Source of the DNA: Thiorhodovibrio litoralis
GTDB taxonomy: Bacteria > Pseudomonadota > Gammaproteobacteria > Chromatiales > Chromatiaceae
NCBI RefSeq assembly: GCF_033954455.1
Contig: NZ_CP121473.1
Location: 186,001 to 250,000, forward strand
Direction: 5' to 3'
DNA: 64,000 nt
Of the stretch, positions 25,897-37,181 are shown piece after piece. Each line of letters starts with the position of its first letter. The stretch's first letter is position 1. The notes below the pieces were generated by a model. The model ran no database searches. It was not told where the DNA came from and worked only from the letters and a program-made list of their open reading frames with translations. A program made the translations under genes and the position numbers.

Positions 25897-27015
25897 ATGA
25901 GCCCATTCCGCTATTCCCACGCCAGCGGCGAAGACTGGCGCCAGATTCTGGCGCGGGTGGTTGCCGAGCTGCGCGGTGCCAGCGGAAACCTCGGCTTCCT
26001 TTATGTCACCGAGCCCCTGAGCCCCCATCTCGACGATGTCCTCGATGGCCTGCGGCTGGCTACGCGGGTCGAGCATTGGATCGGCGCCGTGGCCGGTGGC
26101 ATCTGCGCCGCTGGTGTCGAGTACTACGACCGCCCGGCCCTTGCTGCCATGGTCGCCGACCTGCCGCCGGACGCCTTCCGCATCTTCCCCCCCGTCATCG
26201 GCGATCTCAAAGCGTTCGACGCGGACCAGCAGCGCTGGCTCGGCAACCAGCTGCCCTATATGGCGCTGGTGCATGGCGACCCGGGCAATCGCGCCACCGC
26301 CGTGCTGATCGAACAGCTCGCCGCACGCACGGCGACTGGCTTTCTGGTTGGCGGCCTGGCAAGCGCGACCGTTGGCGGGGATGCCCGGTTGATTGCTGAG
26401 GAGCCCTGCGGTGGGGGGCTTGCGGGCGTTTGCTTCAGCGATGCGGTGGCGCTGCAGACCGGACTCAGCCAAGGCTGTACGCCCATCGGGCCGCAGCGGC
26501 GCATCACCGAGGCGCAGCGCAATGTGATCGTTCAGCTCGATGGCCGGCCGGCACTGGATGTCTTCAAGCAGGATATCGGCGCCGAGTTGGCGCGCGACCT
26601 GAATCAAGTCGGCGGGCTGATTTTTGCCGGCTTGCCCATCCGCGGCAGCGATACCGGCGATTATCTGGTGCGCAATCTGGTCGGCATCGATACCAACAAG
26701 CGCTTGCTAGCGATTTCCGAGCTAGTCGAGCAAGGCCAGGACATGATGTTCTGCCGTCGCGACGCCGACAGCGCACGCGAGGACCTCGGGCGCATGCTGC
26801 GTCACCTGAAAGGCCGCGTGAAGGGTACCCCGCGCGGTGGTATCTATATCTCTTGCCTGGGACGCGGCGCCAACCTATTTGGTGAGGATTCCGACGAGCT
26901 TAAGCTGATTCACGATCAGCTCGGGGAGTTTCCCTTGGTCGGCTTTTTCGCCAATGGCGAGATTTTTCAGCACCGACTCTATGGCTACACCGGGGTTTTG
27001 ACGCTCTTTACCTAG
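25897..27015 (+). CDS. FIST-domain sensory protein
   Basis: A 372-residue protein with an N-terminal FIST_N domain (NLGFLYVTEPLSPHLDDVLDGLR, HWIGAVAGGICAAG) and a FIST_C domain (VDGR-like NVIVQLDGRPALDVFKQD, DYLVRNLVGIDTNKRLLAIS, GIYISCLGRGANLFG, FPLVGFFANGEIFQHRLYGYTGVLTLF). FIST domains are thought to bind small ligands such as amino acids. There is no attached kinase, cyclase or chemotaxis domain, so it is a stand-alone member. It follows parE after 24 bases and may be co-transcribed with it. Confidence 0.85.
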   Translation: MSPFRYSHASGEDWRQILARVVAELRGASGNLGFLYVTEPLSPHLDDVLDGLRLATRVEHWIGAVAGGICAAGVEYYDRPALAAMVADLPPDAFRIFPPVIGDLKAFDADQQRWLGNQLPYMALVHGDPGNRATAVLIEQLAARTATGFLVGGLASATVGGDARLIAEEPCGGGLAGVCFSDAVALQTGLSQGCTPIGPQRRITEAQRNVIVQLDGRPALDVFKQDIGAELARDLNQVGGLIFAGLPIRGSDTGDYLVRNLVGIDTNKRLLAISELVEQGQDMMFCRRDADSAREDLGRMLRHLKGRVKGTPRGGIYISCLGRGANLFGEDSDELKLIHDQLGEFPLVGFFANGEIFQHRLYGYTGVLTLFT

Positions 27016-27059
27016 TGATCAGCCTGCCGAGCGACACGCCTGGCGAATGAGCCACGAGC

Positions 27060-27539
27060 TCAGCACTTCCGGCATGGCTCGACCGGCAGCCCGCGCCTTA
27101 GCCAGCCAGGGCCGGTGCGACTGCCGACCATTCCCTCGCTGACATTGGCCACATCGGTGAATCCGGCCTGCAGCAGCACGCGCTGCATCACCCCGCTGCG
27201 GTTGCCGGTGCGGCAAATCAGGCCGATGGGGGCGTTCTTATCGCCATCGACGGCTTTAAGCACGCTTTCAACGAACGCCTGAGGACCGCCCGGGCGGCTC
27301 ATGTCGATACGCAGTGCGCCCGGTGCAACGCCGGTCTGGCGCCATTCCTCGGGGGTGCGCACGTCGATCAGCGTGAGGCGCTGTTCGGCGACGGCCTGAC
27401 TGGCCTCGGGTGCTGTCAGCTCGGGGCCGGCCTCGGCGCTGCAGGCACCGAGTAACAGGCCAAGGGCTGCGAACAGAACGAGTGCTAGGGGACGGGCGCA
27501 CGTGATCGACTGTATTTCAGACTGCGGTTGGCAGCGCAT
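27060..27539 (-). CDS. Rhodanese-domain lipoprotein
   Basis: A 159-residue protein. The signal peptide (LALVLFAALGLLLGAC) ends in a lipobox with Cys33, so it is predicted to be lipid-anchored and periplasmic. The rhodanese domain has LTLIDVRTPEEWRQTG and the active-site loop ICRTGNRSG. Such proteins transfer sulfane sulfur or detoxify cyanide, and are common in sulfur-oxidising bacteria. The C-terminal EPCRKC adds two more cysteines. It is monocistronic. Confidence 0.85.
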   Translation of the reverse strand: MRCQPQSEIQSITCARPLALVLFAALGLLLGACSAEAGPELTAPEASQAVAEQRLTLIDVRTPEEWRQTGVAPGALRIDMSRPGGPQAFVESVLKAVDGDKNAPIGLICRTGNRSGVMQRVLLQAGFTDVANVSEGMVGSRTGPGWLRRGLPVEPCRKC

Positions 27540-27650
27540 CGCGTGATACCTCCTTCGATGCTGGCAGGATAACGTTTAAGCGATTCACAAAAGCTATCGG
27601 CCAGATGGGGTGGCGCCATGGGTTCGGCAAGACCTCTGGCCTTCTGCGCT

Positions 27651-29096
27651 TCACTCGCCAGCAAGTTTGTGCTTGAGCAATTGATTCACCACCCCGGGGT
27701 TGGCCTTGCCCTGGCTTTGTTTCATCACCTGGCCGACGAAGAAACCGAAGACTTTCTCCTTGCCGGCGCGATACTGCTCCACCTGCTGCGGATTGGCGGC
27801 GATCACGGCATCAACGATGCCCTCGATGGCGCCGCTGTCGGTGATCTGCTTGAGTCCGCGCGCCGCGATGACCGCATCGGCATCGCCCTCGCCGGCCCAG
27901 ATAGCGTCGAACACCTGTTTGGCAATCTTGCCGGAGATGCTGTTGTCCTGCAGCCGCTTGAGTAGGCCGATCAGCTGCTCCGGTGTAACCGGGCAGGCGC
28001 CAATCTCCAGATCGGCCTTGTTGAGCGCCGCGGCGAGGGCGCCGGTGATCCAGTTGGCGGCAAGCTTGGCATCGCCGCAGCCGGCGACTGTTTGCTCAAA
28101 GTAATCCGCCATCGCCAGAGAGCTGGTCAGGGTGACCGCATCCGCGGTGTTCAGGCCATATTGCTCGGCGAAACGCGTGCGCATCGCATCGGGTAGCTCG
28201 GGCAGCCCAGCCGTGGCGGCCTGGATAAACGCGGCATCAATGGCCAGCGGCAGCAGGTCCGGGTCTGGGAAGTAGCGATAATCGTTGGCTTCTTCCTTGG
28301 AGCGCATGGAGCGGGTTTCGTCGAGATCGGCGTCGTACAGGCGAGTTTCCTGTACGATAGTGCCGCCATCTTCCAGAATATCGCGCTGGCGCTCGATTTC
28401 GAATTCCAACGCTTTGTGCAGAAAGCGGAAGGAGTTGATGTTCTTGATCTCGGCGCGGGTGCCCAAGGTGTCGGAACCAGCCGGACGCAGCGAGATATTG
28501 GCGTCGACGCGGAAGGAACCCTCCTGCATGTTGCCGTCGCTGATGCCGATCCAGCGCACCAGCTGGTGGATTTTACGCGCATAGGCCACCGCTTCGGCCG
28601 GCGAGCGCATGTCGGGCTCGGAGACGATCTCGAGCAGCGGCGTGCCGGCGCGGTTGAGATCGATGCCGCTCAGGCGGCCGTCGCCGAGATGGTCTTCATG
28701 GACTGACTTGCCAGCATCTTCTTCGAGATGGGCACGGGTGACGCCGACGGTCTTCAGGCTGCCGTCATCAAGCAGAATATCCACCTCGCCGCGTCCGACC
28801 ACCGGCAGCTCGTACTGGCTGATCTGATAGCCTTTGGGCAAGTCGGGGTAGAAATAATTCTTGCGCGCGAACACCGAGCGCGAGGCGATCTCGGCGCCGA
28901 TGGCAGTGCCGAAACGCACGGCATGGCGCACCGCCTGGTCATTCAGCACCGGCAGCACGCCAGGCAAGCCGAGGTCGATCGCGCAGGCCTGCCGGTTGGG
29001 CTCGGCGCCGAAGGCGGTGGCGGCGCCGGAGAAGATTTTCGAGGCGGTCTTGAGTTGGGTGTGAATCTCAAGGCCGATCACAATGTCCCATTGCAT
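27651..29096 (-). CDS. gatB: Asp/Glu-tRNA(Asn/Gln) amidotransferase subunit B
   Basis: A 481-residue Gat[25 protein letters not shown] at the start, then [16 protein letters not shown], the tRNA-binding cradle and the C-terminal YqeY-like tail ([43 protein letters not shown]). It phosphorylates misacylated tRNA-bound Glu/Asp before amidation. The ATG at 29096 is chosen because it lies 4 bases after the gatA stop and begins at the family N-terminus. Confidence 0.95.
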   Translation of the reverse strand: MQWDIVIGLEIHTQLKTASKIFSGAATAFGAEPNRQACAIDLGLPGVLPVLNDQAVRHAVRFGTAIGAEIASRSVFARKNYFYPDLPKGYQISQYELPVVGRGEVDILLDDGSLKTVGVTRAHLEEDAGKSVHEDHLGDGRLSGIDLNRAGTPLLEIVSEPDMRSPAEAVAYARKIHQLVRWIGISDGNMQEGSFRVDANISLRPAGSDTLGTRAEIKNINSFRFLHKALEFEIERQRDILEDGGTIVQETRLYDADLDETRSMRSKEEANDYRYFPDPDLLPLAIDAAFIQAATAGLPELPDAMRTRFAEQYGLNTADAVTLTSSLAMADYFEQTVAGCGDAKLAANWITGALAAALNKADLEIGACPVTPEQLIGLLKRLQDNSISGKIAKQVFDAIWAGEGDADAVIAARGLKQITDSGAIEGIVDAVIAANPQQVEQYRAGKEKVFGFFVGQVMKQSQGKANPGVVNQLLKHKLAGE

Positions 29097-29100
29097 GGTG

Positions 29101-30573
29101 TCACTCCGTGAGGGACGCTGGCGGACGTGCCAGGTGCCAGTCGCTGTGCCGCTGGAGCTGATGGGCGACATTGAGCAGGAGCGCCTCGGCGAAATAGTCG
29201 CCAATCAACTGCAGACCCACGGGCAGGCCAGCGACGGGGGCAACGGGCACCGACATGCCCGGCAGCCCGGCGAGGTTGGTCGAGATGGTGTAGATGTCGT
29301 TCAAATACATAGCGACTGGATCGGTGGTCTTGTCGCCGAGGGGAAAGGCGGTGGTCGGTGCCGTGGGCCCAAGGATCACATCCACCTCGCCAAATGCGCG
29401 CTGAAAGTCCTGCTTGATCAGGCGGCGAATTTGCTGCGCTTTCAGGTAGTAGGCGTCGTAGTAGCCGGCCGAGAGTACATAGGTGCCGATCATGATGCGG
29501 CGCTTGACCTCGGCGCCGAAGCCCTCGCCACGGCTGCGTTTGTAGAGATCTTCAAGATCGATCGGATCGGCCGCGCGATGGCCGTAGCGCACGCCGTCGA
29601 AACGGGCCAGATTGGACGAGCACTCCGCTGGTGCCACCACATAATAGGCGGGTACTGAAAGCTCGCTGTTGGGCAGGCTGATCTCCTTGATTTCCGCGCC
29701 CTGCTGGCGCAGCACGGCGATGGCCTCCTCAACTGCGGCGGCGATATCGCTGTCTAGCTCGGGACTCATGAACTCCTTCGGCAAACCGATGCGCAGCCCG
29801 GAAAGGCTTGCATCCAGTTCCGACGAGTAATCCGGCACCGGCTCCTCGGCGCTGGTTGAGTCCTTGGAGTCGAAGCCGGCCATGGCCTGCAGCACCAGCG
29901 CGGCGTCGGCTGCAGAGCGCGCCAGCACCCCGGCCTGGTCGAGGCTGGAGGCGAAGGCGATCATGCCCCAGCGCGAACAGCGCCCGTAGGTCGGCTTGAT
30001 GCCGGTAATGCCGCAGAAGGCCGCCGGCTGGCGAATGGAGCCGCCAGTGTCGGTGCCGGTCGCGGCCACGCACAGTCCGGCTGCCACGGCCGCCGCTGAG
30101 CCACCAGAGGAACCGCCAGGTACCCGAGTCGAGTCCCAGGGGTTTTTCACCGGACCATAGTAGCTGGTCTCGTTCGACGAGCCCATCGCGAACTCGTCCA
30201 TGTTGGTCTTGCCCAGGCTAACCGCGCCCGCCGAACTCAGTTGGCTGACCACGGTGGCGTCATAGGGTGCGATGAAGTTATCGAGCATGCGCGAGGCGCA
30301 GCTGGTGCGCACGCCCTGGGTGCAGAAAATGTCCTTGTGCGCAATCGGGATGCCGGTCAGAGGACTACCCTCCCCGCGCGCGAGTTGCTGGTCGGCGGCA
30401 TCGGCGTCGGCCAGCGCCGCCTCGGGTGTGACGGTGATAAAGGCATTCAGCGCGGGGTTGTGTTGCTCAATGCGCGCGAGGCAGGCGGCTGTCAGCTCGC
30501 GGCTGGACAGCTCGCGCCGGCGCAGCCGCGCCGCCAATTCGGCAATGGGCTCGCCGAGCGTCTGATCGATCAT
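29101..30573 (-). CDS. gatA: Asp/Glu-tRNA(Asn/Gln) amidotransferase subunit A
   Basis: A 490-residue amidase-signature protein: Lys of PIAHKDIF, cis-Ser and nucleophile Ser in [16 protein letters not shown] and [16 protein letters not shown]. It releases ammonia from glutamine for the GatCAB complex, which makes Gln-tRNA and/or Asn-tRNA by the indirect route. It lies between gatC (80 bases upstream) and gatB. Confidence 0.96.
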   Translation of the reverse strand: MIDQTLGEPIAELAARLRRRELSSRELTAACLARIEQHNPALNAFITVTPEAALADADAADQQLARGEGSPLTGIPIAHKDIFCTQGVRTSCASRMLDNFIAPYDATVVSQLSSAGAVSLGKTNMDEFAMGSSNETSYYGPVKNPWDSTRVPGGSSGGSAAAVAAGLCVAATGTDTGGSIRQPAAFCGITGIKPTYGRCSRWGMIAFASSLDQAGVLARSAADAALVLQAMAGFDSKDSTSAEEPVPDYSSELDASLSGLRIGLPKEFMSPELDSDIAAAVEEAIAVLRQQGAEIKEISLPNSELSVPAYYVVAPAECSSNLARFDGVRYGHRAADPIDLEDLYKRSRGEGFGAEVKRRIMIGTYVLSAGYYDAYYLKAQQIRRLIKQDFQRAFGEVDVILGPTAPTTAFPLGDKTTDPVAMYLNDIYTISTNLAGLPGMSVPVAPVAGLPVGLQLIGDYFAEALLLNVAHQLQRHSDWHLARPPASLTE

Positions 30574-30653
30574 GTTGCTGCGGTCCTGGTGCTGATGTTG
30601 GTGCCGGTGTTGAATCGGGTGTTAGCGCCGGTTGGGGCCACTCCTGTCAATGG

Positions 30654-30935
30654 TTACTCAATCACCCGCGGGACCAGATAGAAGCCGTCCTCGGTTCTTG
30701 GCGCGATCTGCTGGAACTGCTCGCGCTGGTCCGGCTCCGTGACTGCATCGGCGCGAAGCCGCTGCGTGATCTCGAGCGGGTGGGCGAGCGGCTCGACCGC
30801 GGTCGTGTCGATTGCGTTCATGTGCTCGACCATGGCGAGAATATCAGTCAGTTCGCCCGCGTATTGGTCGAGTTCGCTCGCATCTGCGGCAAGTTTGGCG
30901 AGATTTGCGATTCGTGCGACTTCGGACGCTTGCAT
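30654..30935 (-). CDS. gatC: Asp/Glu-tRNA(Asn/Gln) amidotransferase subunit C
   Basis: A 93-residue GatC: VARIANLAKLAADASELDQYAGELTDILAMVEHMNAIDT and the C-terminal PLEITQRLRADAVTEPDQREQFQQIAP, TEDGFYLVPRVIE. It bridges GatA and GatB. It is the first gene of the gatCAB operon, of normal length. Confidence 0.93.
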   Translation of the reverse strand: MQASEVARIANLAKLAADASELDQYAGELTDILAMVEHMNAIDTTAVEPLAHPLEITQRLRADAVTEPDQREQFQQIAPRTEDGFYLVPRVIE

Positions 30936-31461
30936 TCTTGTCAGGACTCATTCGGCGTGATTTCAGTCACGAAAAAACCCGTCGCGCGAAAAAAACCGCA
31001 CGAGGAGAGATGTTCGGTATTAAGCTTGCAGCTTCTGTATCAAGCGTGCGGATAAGCTCACACAGGGGCTTGCCCAGGGCAGACCGGGAGCAGGCCGGGA
31101 CAGGATGGAGCCGGGCCCGCTGCATGCTCCAAGCTACCATAACAGCGCCCGTCTGACGAATTTGCCCGGTAACTTAAATCTGCCCAGTAACAAAATTCGG
31201 CCCGGTAACCTGGGTGAAGGTTTCACTGCTGCAAGGGAGCATTTGCTATCGGTGTTGTCAGTGACCTCAATGCGCGCGCAAAAAAAATCCTAGACCTGGC
31301 AGACCATTTGCCCTCGGGGTTCTTGCCGAGCAAGCGCGACATTGCTAGATTAGGCGTTTGACTGAGATGGCGCGATCGCGGTTTGCCGGTGATGTTGATC
31401 AGATGAGTCCGGGCCATGAGCGCTAGCCCACGACCTTATTCACAACGCGGCTTCGCTGGCG
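30936..31461. other. Gene-free interval between gatC and mreB
   Basis: No open frame of either strand resembles a protein and I see no tRNA. The interval should carry the gatC promoter (minus strand). Three copies of GCCCRGTAAC spaced 18 bases apart (31164, 31182, 31200) lie in it, and a strong terminator ends it, so a short non-coding transcript or leader is possible. Confidence 0.4.
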
Positions 31462-31462
31462 A

Positions 31463-31488
31463 AACGCCTCGATGCGAGGCGTTTTTTT
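31463..31488 (+). terminator. Strong rho-independent terminator upstream of mreB
   Basis: AACGCCTC, five-base loop, GAGGCGTT (8 bp, perfect) followed by a run of seven T residues on the plus strand. No plus-strand gene ends here, so it must terminate either a small RNA, a leader transcript, or read-through from the interval upstream. Confidence 0.75.
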
Positions 31489-31575
31489 GTATTCGCCACG
31501 CTCGCACCTCGGCGCGGGCATGCTGGTTAACACGGCTGAGCGACGAGCTTTTGTCGTTAGCCGGGGCGGTCTTAA

Positions 31576-32634
<1,059 letters not shown>

Positions 32635-32716
32635 GCTGGTCGTGAGTTGACTAGGATTCGGCGTCGCTTGTCTCGGATCGAGCAATTTTTCGCGGCTATT
32701 GCATGAAGCCCCTTGC

Positions 32717-33604
32717 ATGAAGCCACTTTTCAACCGCGGACCCTCTGCCGGTGTGCGCCTTGTTCTGGCGCTGGTGCTGGCGTTCGCGTTGATCATCGCC
32801 GATCTGCATTACCGCCAGTTCGATGCGCTGCGCTCCGGGCTTGCGGTGACCGTCTATCCGCTGCAGGTGCTTGCGTCCCTGCCGACGCGCTTCGCGCAGG
32901 ATCTGGAAAGCCAGATGGCCAGCAAGGTGGAGTTGCGGGCCGAGAATGAACGCCTGCACCGGGAAAATCTGACCCTGCGCGCACGCCTGCAGCGCTTCGC
33001 CTCGCTCGAGTCGGAAAACGAACGCTTGCGCAACCTGCTTGGCTCGGCGTTCAAGGTGGGCGAGCGGGTATTGATCGCCGAGTTGTTGCAGGTGGACCTC
33101 GACCCCTACCGCCAGCAGGTGCTGATCGATAAGGGCGCCTTGTCCGGGGTGTTCGTCGGTCAGCCGGTGCTGGATGCCAATGCCGTCATGGGGCAGGTGG
33201 TGCGCACCAATCCGCTGACCTCAACGGTCCTGTTAATCACCGATGCCCGCCACTCGCTGCCAGTCAAGATCAACCGTAACGGGCTGCGTTCTATCGCTAC
33301 CGGCTCCGGACTGGTGGATCAACTCAATCTGCTGCATCTTCCCAAGAAGGCCGATGTGCGGGTTGGCGATCTGCTGGTCACCTCCGGCCTCGGCGGTACC
33401 TATCCACCCGGCTATCCGGTCGCGCGGGTGACCGAGGTGCGCATCGAGCCGGGCAAACGCTTTGCCACCGTGACCGCCGAACCTACGGCGCGACTTGATC
33501 GCAGCCATGAGGTGCTGCTGGTCTGGTCACTGCCGAAACTCATGGAGAGCGGCGTCATGACCGAGACCGGCGGAACGGGGATTACCTCGACGCTGGAGCC
33601 TTGA
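32717..33604 (+). CDS. mreC: Rod-shape-determining protein MreC
   Basis: A 295-residue bitopic membrane protein: one N-terminal membrane helix (VRLVLALVLAFALIIADLHY), a coiled coil (ASKVELRAENERLHRENLTL) and the beta-rich periplasmic part (VDLDPYRQQVLIDKGALSGVFVGQPVLD, GDLLVTSGLGGTYPPGYPV). It links MreB to the wall synthases. The ATG at 32717 is used; the same GCATGAAGCC precedes it at 32701, a tiny duplication that leaves a weaker alternative start. Confidence 0.93.
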   Translation: MKPLFNRGPSAGVRLVLALVLAFALIIADLHYRQFDALRSGLAVTVYPLQVLASLPTRFAQDLESQMASKVELRAENERLHRENLTLRARLQRFASLESENERLRNLLGSAFKVGERVLIAELLQVDLDPYRQQVLIDKGALSGVFVGQPVLDANAVMGQVVRTNPLTSTVLLITDARHSLPVKINRNGLRSIATGSGLVDQLNLLHLPKKADVRVGDLLVTSGLGGTYPPGYPVARVTEVRIEPGKRFATVTAEPTARLDRSHEVLLVWSLPKLMESGVMTETGGTGITSTLEP

Positions 33605-33610
33605 GCCGCC

Positions 33611-34090
33611 ATGCCTGGACGTACCCTATGGGCGATTCTGTTGACGCTGGGCGCATCCTGGTTTCTGACCATCGTGCCAATGCCCGAATGGGCTGTCGGC
33701 TATCGCCCGCAGTGGACGGCGCTTGCGGTGGTTTTCTGGATCACGACTGTGCCCGACCGAGTCGGGGTTTTTTGGGCTTTCTTTGCCGGGCTGATGCTGG
33801 ATGTCGTCACCGGCTCGCTGCTCGGCCAGCATGCATTGAGCTTTTCGGTGATGGGGTACCTGGCCGTTGAGCTGCAACAGCGCATCGCGCTGTTTCGGGA
33901 CTGGCAGCAGGCGTTATCGATCTGGCTGATTTTGACAGTCGAGCGGTTGTTGTCACTGTGGGTGATGAGCGCGACCAATCAGCCGACCCCCTCGCTGTCT
34001 TACTGGACCGCAACCTTTGTCAGCATGCTGCTGTGGCCCTGGTTGGCGGCTATGTTGCGCGGGCTTGTGCGCCGCTTGAATCTGGCTTAG
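33611..34090 (+). CDS. mreD: Rod-shape-determining protein MreD
   Basis: A 159-residue protein with five hydrophobic segments (for example TLWAILLTLGASWFLTIV, VGVFWAFFAGLMLDVVTGSLLGQHAL and MLLWPWLAAMLRGLV). The GLMLDVVTGSLLGQHAL segment is the family signature. It works with MreC in the elongasome membrane complex and follows mreC after six bases. Confidence 0.93.
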   Translation: MPGRTLWAILLTLGASWFLTIVPMPEWAVGYRPQWTALAVVFWITTVPDRVGVFWAFFAGLMLDVVTGSLLGQHALSFSVMGYLAVELQQRIALFRDWQQALSIWLILTVERLLSLWVMSATNQPTPSLSYWTATFVSMLLWPWLAAMLRGLVRRLNLA

Positions 34091-34099
34091 CCTCGAGCC

Positions 34100-36007
34100 A
34101 TGGTCGATTCCATGTTCAAAGATCCACGCGGCGAAAAGCGGCTGTTCACCGCGCGGGTGATTCTAGCCGCCGTCGTGGTGGTGCTCTGCCTGGCTGCCGT
34201 GGTGGCGCGCCTGGTTTTCCTCCAAGTTTATAACAACGACCATTTTCGCACCTTGTCTGAGGACAATCGTGTGCGCGTAGAGCCCTTGCCGCCCATGCGG
34301 GGCCTGATGTACGACCGCAATGGTGTGCTGCTGGCCGATAATGTGCCGTCCTACTCGCTAGAGATCATCCCAGGCCGGGTTGAGGATGTCGCCGCCACCA
34401 TCGATGCACTGAGCAAAATCATCCCGATCAGCGAGGACGACCGTCAGCGCTTCGAGCGCTTGCGCCGCCAGCATCGGCGCTTCGACGGGGTGCCGATCCG
34501 CCTGGACTTGAGCGACGCCGAGCGCGCCCGTTTCGCGGTGCAGAGTCATCGCTTCCCCGGTGTGCAGATTCATGCCGAGTTGCTGCGCCATTACCCCTTC
34601 TCGCTCGAGACGGCCCATGTACTCGGTTATGTCGGGCGCATCAACGAGGAGGAAATGGGCCGGATCGATACCTCGGCCTATGCCGGAACCAGCCATATCG
34701 GCAAGGTCGGCCTGGAGAAGGCCTATGAGGACGCTTTGCACGGCATCGTTGGTTACCAGCAGGTGGAGGTCAATGCGCGTGGGCGGGTACTGCGCACGCT
34801 CAAAGAACAGCTGCCAACCTCAGGTGAAGATCTGGTGCTGTTTCTCGATCTCGACCTGCAGCGCGATGCGATGGCGGCTATGGAGGGAAAGCGCGGGGCC
34901 GTGGTGGCCATCGACCCGACCTCCGGCGGCGTGCTGGCGATGGCGAGCACCCCCAGCTTCGACGCAAACCTGTTTGTCGATGGCATCAGCGTGAAGGATT
35001 ATGTCGCTCTGCGTGACTCGATCGACAAGCCTTTGTACAACCGAGCGGTGCGCGGTCAGTATCCCCCGGCCTCGACCATCAAACCGTTCATCGGCCTTGG
35101 CGGCCTGGCCACCGGCTCCATCAGTTTCAGCGACGGCAAATACTGCGGGGGCTATTTTCAGCTCCCCGGCCACGGCCATCGTTATCGCTGCTGGCGGCGC
35201 AGCGGGCATGGCACCTTGACCGTGACCGATGCCGTGGTGCAGTCTTGCGATGTGTATTTTTACCGGCTCGCGCACGACATGGGCATCGAGCGGCTCGATC
35301 GATTCTTGGGCGATTTCGGCTTTGGCACCACAACGGGCATGGACTTCGCCGATGAGCTTGGCGGTCTGCTGCCGTCGCCAGAGTGGAAGGAGCGTGTCCG
35401 TGGTCAACCCTGGTACCCGGGTGAGACGCTGATTGTGGGCATCGGGCAGGGCGCTTTTCTGGTGACTCCGGTGCAGCTGGCCGCTGCGACCGCGGCCATG
35501 GCTAACCACGGAACCTACTTCCAGCCGCGCATGGTGCAGGCGGTGCGCGATCCGGCCAGTGGAATTGTGCAAAGAACAACAGCAGTGAGCCATCGCGTTG
35601 CGGTCGACAGCGAGGCGAAGTGGCAGGGGATTGTCGATGCGATGGCGCAGGTGGTGGAGGGGCCTCGTGGTACCGCACGCCGCATCCGCAGCCCATTGAT
35701 CCGCATTGCCGGCAAGACTGGTACCGCGCAGGTCTTCACCATCGGTCAGAATGAGCGTTACAACGAGTCACAGGTGGCCGAGCGCATGCGCGACCATGCG
35801 CTGTTCATCGCTTTCGCGCCGGTCGAGGCGCCGCAGATCGCGGTGGCCGTGATCGTCGAAAACGGCCGCCATGGCAGCTCGACTGCCGCGCCCATTGCCC
35901 GCCAGCTCATCGATAGCTATCTCCTCAAAAAACGCGTAAAGATTCCGGAGCCGGCGGACACTGCGCCCAACGCTCAGGCGGATGCAGACGGATCGGATGT
36001 GGATTGA
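34100..36007 (+). CDS. mrdA: Penicillin-binding protein 2 (elongation transpeptidase)
   Basis: A 635-residue class B PBP. One N-terminal membrane helix (VILAAVVVVLCLAAVVARLVF), the pedestal domain, then the transpeptidase domain with SxxK S325-TIK328 (YPPASTIKPF), SxN-equivalent VVQSCDVYF and GKTGTAQVF. It cross-links lateral-wall peptidoglycan with its partner RodA. The length is normal. An ATG five codons in is an equally good start. Confidence 0.95.
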   Translation: MVDSMFKDPRGEKRLFTARVILAAVVVVLCLAAVVARLVFLQVYNNDHFRTLSEDNRVRVEPLPPMRGLMYDRNGVLLADNVPSYSLEIIPGRVEDVAATIDALSKIIPISEDDRQRFERLRRQHRRFDGVPIRLDLSDAERARFAVQSHRFPGVQIHAELLRHYPFSLETAHVLGYVGRINEEEMGRIDTSAYAGTSHIGKVGLEKAYEDALHGIVGYQQVEVNARGRVLRTLKEQLPTSGEDLVLFLDLDLQRDAMAAMEGKRGAVVAIDPTSGGVLAMASTPSFDANLFVDGISVKDYVALRDSIDKPLYNRAVRGQYPPASTIKPFIGLGGLATGSISFSDGKYCGGYFQLPGHGHRYRCWRRSGHGTLTVTDAVVQSCDVYFYRLAHDMGIERLDRFLGDFGFGTTTGMDFADELGGLLPSPEWKERVRGQPWYPGETLIVGIGQGAFLVTPVQLAAATAAMANHGTYFQPRMVQAVRDPASGIVQRTTAVSHRVAVDSEAKWQGIVDAMAQVVEGPRGTARRIRSPLIRIAGKTGTAQVFTIGQNERYNESQVAERMRDHALFIAFAPVEAPQIAVAVIVENGRHGSSTAAPIARQLIDSYLLKKRVKIPEPADTAPNAQADADGSDVD

Positions 36008-36013
36008 GCAGTT

Positions 36014-37135
36014 ATGGCCACTCTCTCCGACAGCCTGAGCAGCGCACAGAACCGCGGATTGTTCGAGCGCTTGCATATCGATCTGCCGTTGCTGCTTGGC
36101 GTGCTGGTGCTCTGCGGTTGCGGGCTGGCGATTCTGTTCAGCGCCACGGACCAGTCCACCGGTCAGGTCGAGCGCCAGATGATCAGGCTGGGCCTGGCCT
36201 TTGGGATCATGACCCTGATCGCGCAGGTCCATCCGGACGAGTTGCGTCGCTGGTCGCTGCCGCTCTTTGGGTTTGGCGTGGCCATGCTGGTAGCGGTAGC
36301 CATCACCGGCGAGATCGGCAAGGGCGCGCAACGCTGGCTCGACCTTGGCGTGGTGAGGTTTCAGCCCTCGGAGCTACTCAAGCTGGCGGTGCCCATGATG
36401 CTCGCCTGGTTTTTCTCCGGCGCCACGCTGCCGCCCAGTCTGCCGCGGATATTGGTGGCTGTGGTTCTGACCGCCATTCCTGTGTTGTTGATCGCCCGCC
36501 AGCCGGACCTCGGCACCGCACTGATGGTCACCAGCGCGGCGGTGATGGTGCTCTTCATGGCCGGATTGAGCTGGCGGCTGATCGGGGTGCTGGCGGCACT
36601 GGCCGCGGGAGCGGCGCCGGTGCTGTGGTATTTGATGCACGACTACCAGCGCCAGCGGGTGCTGACATTTCTCGACCCGCAGTCCGATCCGCTTGGCTCC
36701 GGCTATCACATCATTCAGTCGCAGATTGCCATCGGCTCGGGTGGGATCTACGGCAAGGGCTGGTTCCACGGCACCCAGTCACATCTGGAATTTCTGCCCG
36801 AACGCTCGACGGATTTTATTTTCGCGGTGCTTGGCGAGGAGTTCGGCCTGGTGGGTATTCTGGTGGTGCTGCTGGTGTATCTGTTCATCATCTTCCGCGG
36901 GCTCTACATTGCCGCGCATGCGCCGACGAGTTATGCGCGCTTGCTGGCTGGAGCCATCACCATGGTGTTTTTCACCTATCTGTTCGTCAACACTGGCATG
37001 GTGGTGGGCTTGCTCCCTGTGGTGGGGGTGCCGCTGCCCTTGATCAGCTACGGGGGAACCTCCCTGGTGACCATCATGGCGGGCTTCGGGATTCTGATGT
37101 CAATACAAACTGCCAAATATTCTCAATCAAGATAA
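36014..37135 (+). CDS. mrdB: SEDS peptidoglycan glycosyltransferase RodA
   Basis: A 373-residue protein with about ten membrane helices. VRFQPSELLKLAVPMMLAWF and QPDLGTALMVTSAAVMVLFMAGLSW, then TDFIFAVLGEEFGLVGI (catalytic Asp/Glu loop) and VGVPLPLISYGGTSL are SEDS signatures. It polymerises glycan strands together with PBP2. It begins 6 bases after mrdA. Confidence 0.95.
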   Translation: MATLSDSLSSAQNRGLFERLHIDLPLLLGVLVLCGCGLAILFSATDQSTGQVERQMIRLGLAFGIMTLIAQVHPDELRRWSLPLFGFGVAMLVAVAITGEIGKGAQRWLDLGVVRFQPSELLKLAVPMMLAWFFSGATLPPSLPRILVAVVLTAIPVLLIARQPDLGTALMVTSAAVMVLFMAGLSWRLIGVLAALAAGAAPVLWYLMHDYQRQRVLTFLDPQSDPLGSGYHIIQSQIAIGSGGIYGKGWFHGTQSHLEFLPERSTDFIFAVLGEEFGLVGILVVLLVYLFIIFRGLYIAAHAPTSYARLLAGAITMVFFTYLFVNTGMVVGLLPVVGVPLPLISYGGTSLVTIMAGFGILMSIQTAKYSQSR

Positions 37136-37181
37136 GATGTTTGCCGCTATAATGAAGGTAGTTTGTCAGGAAGGAGCAAGC

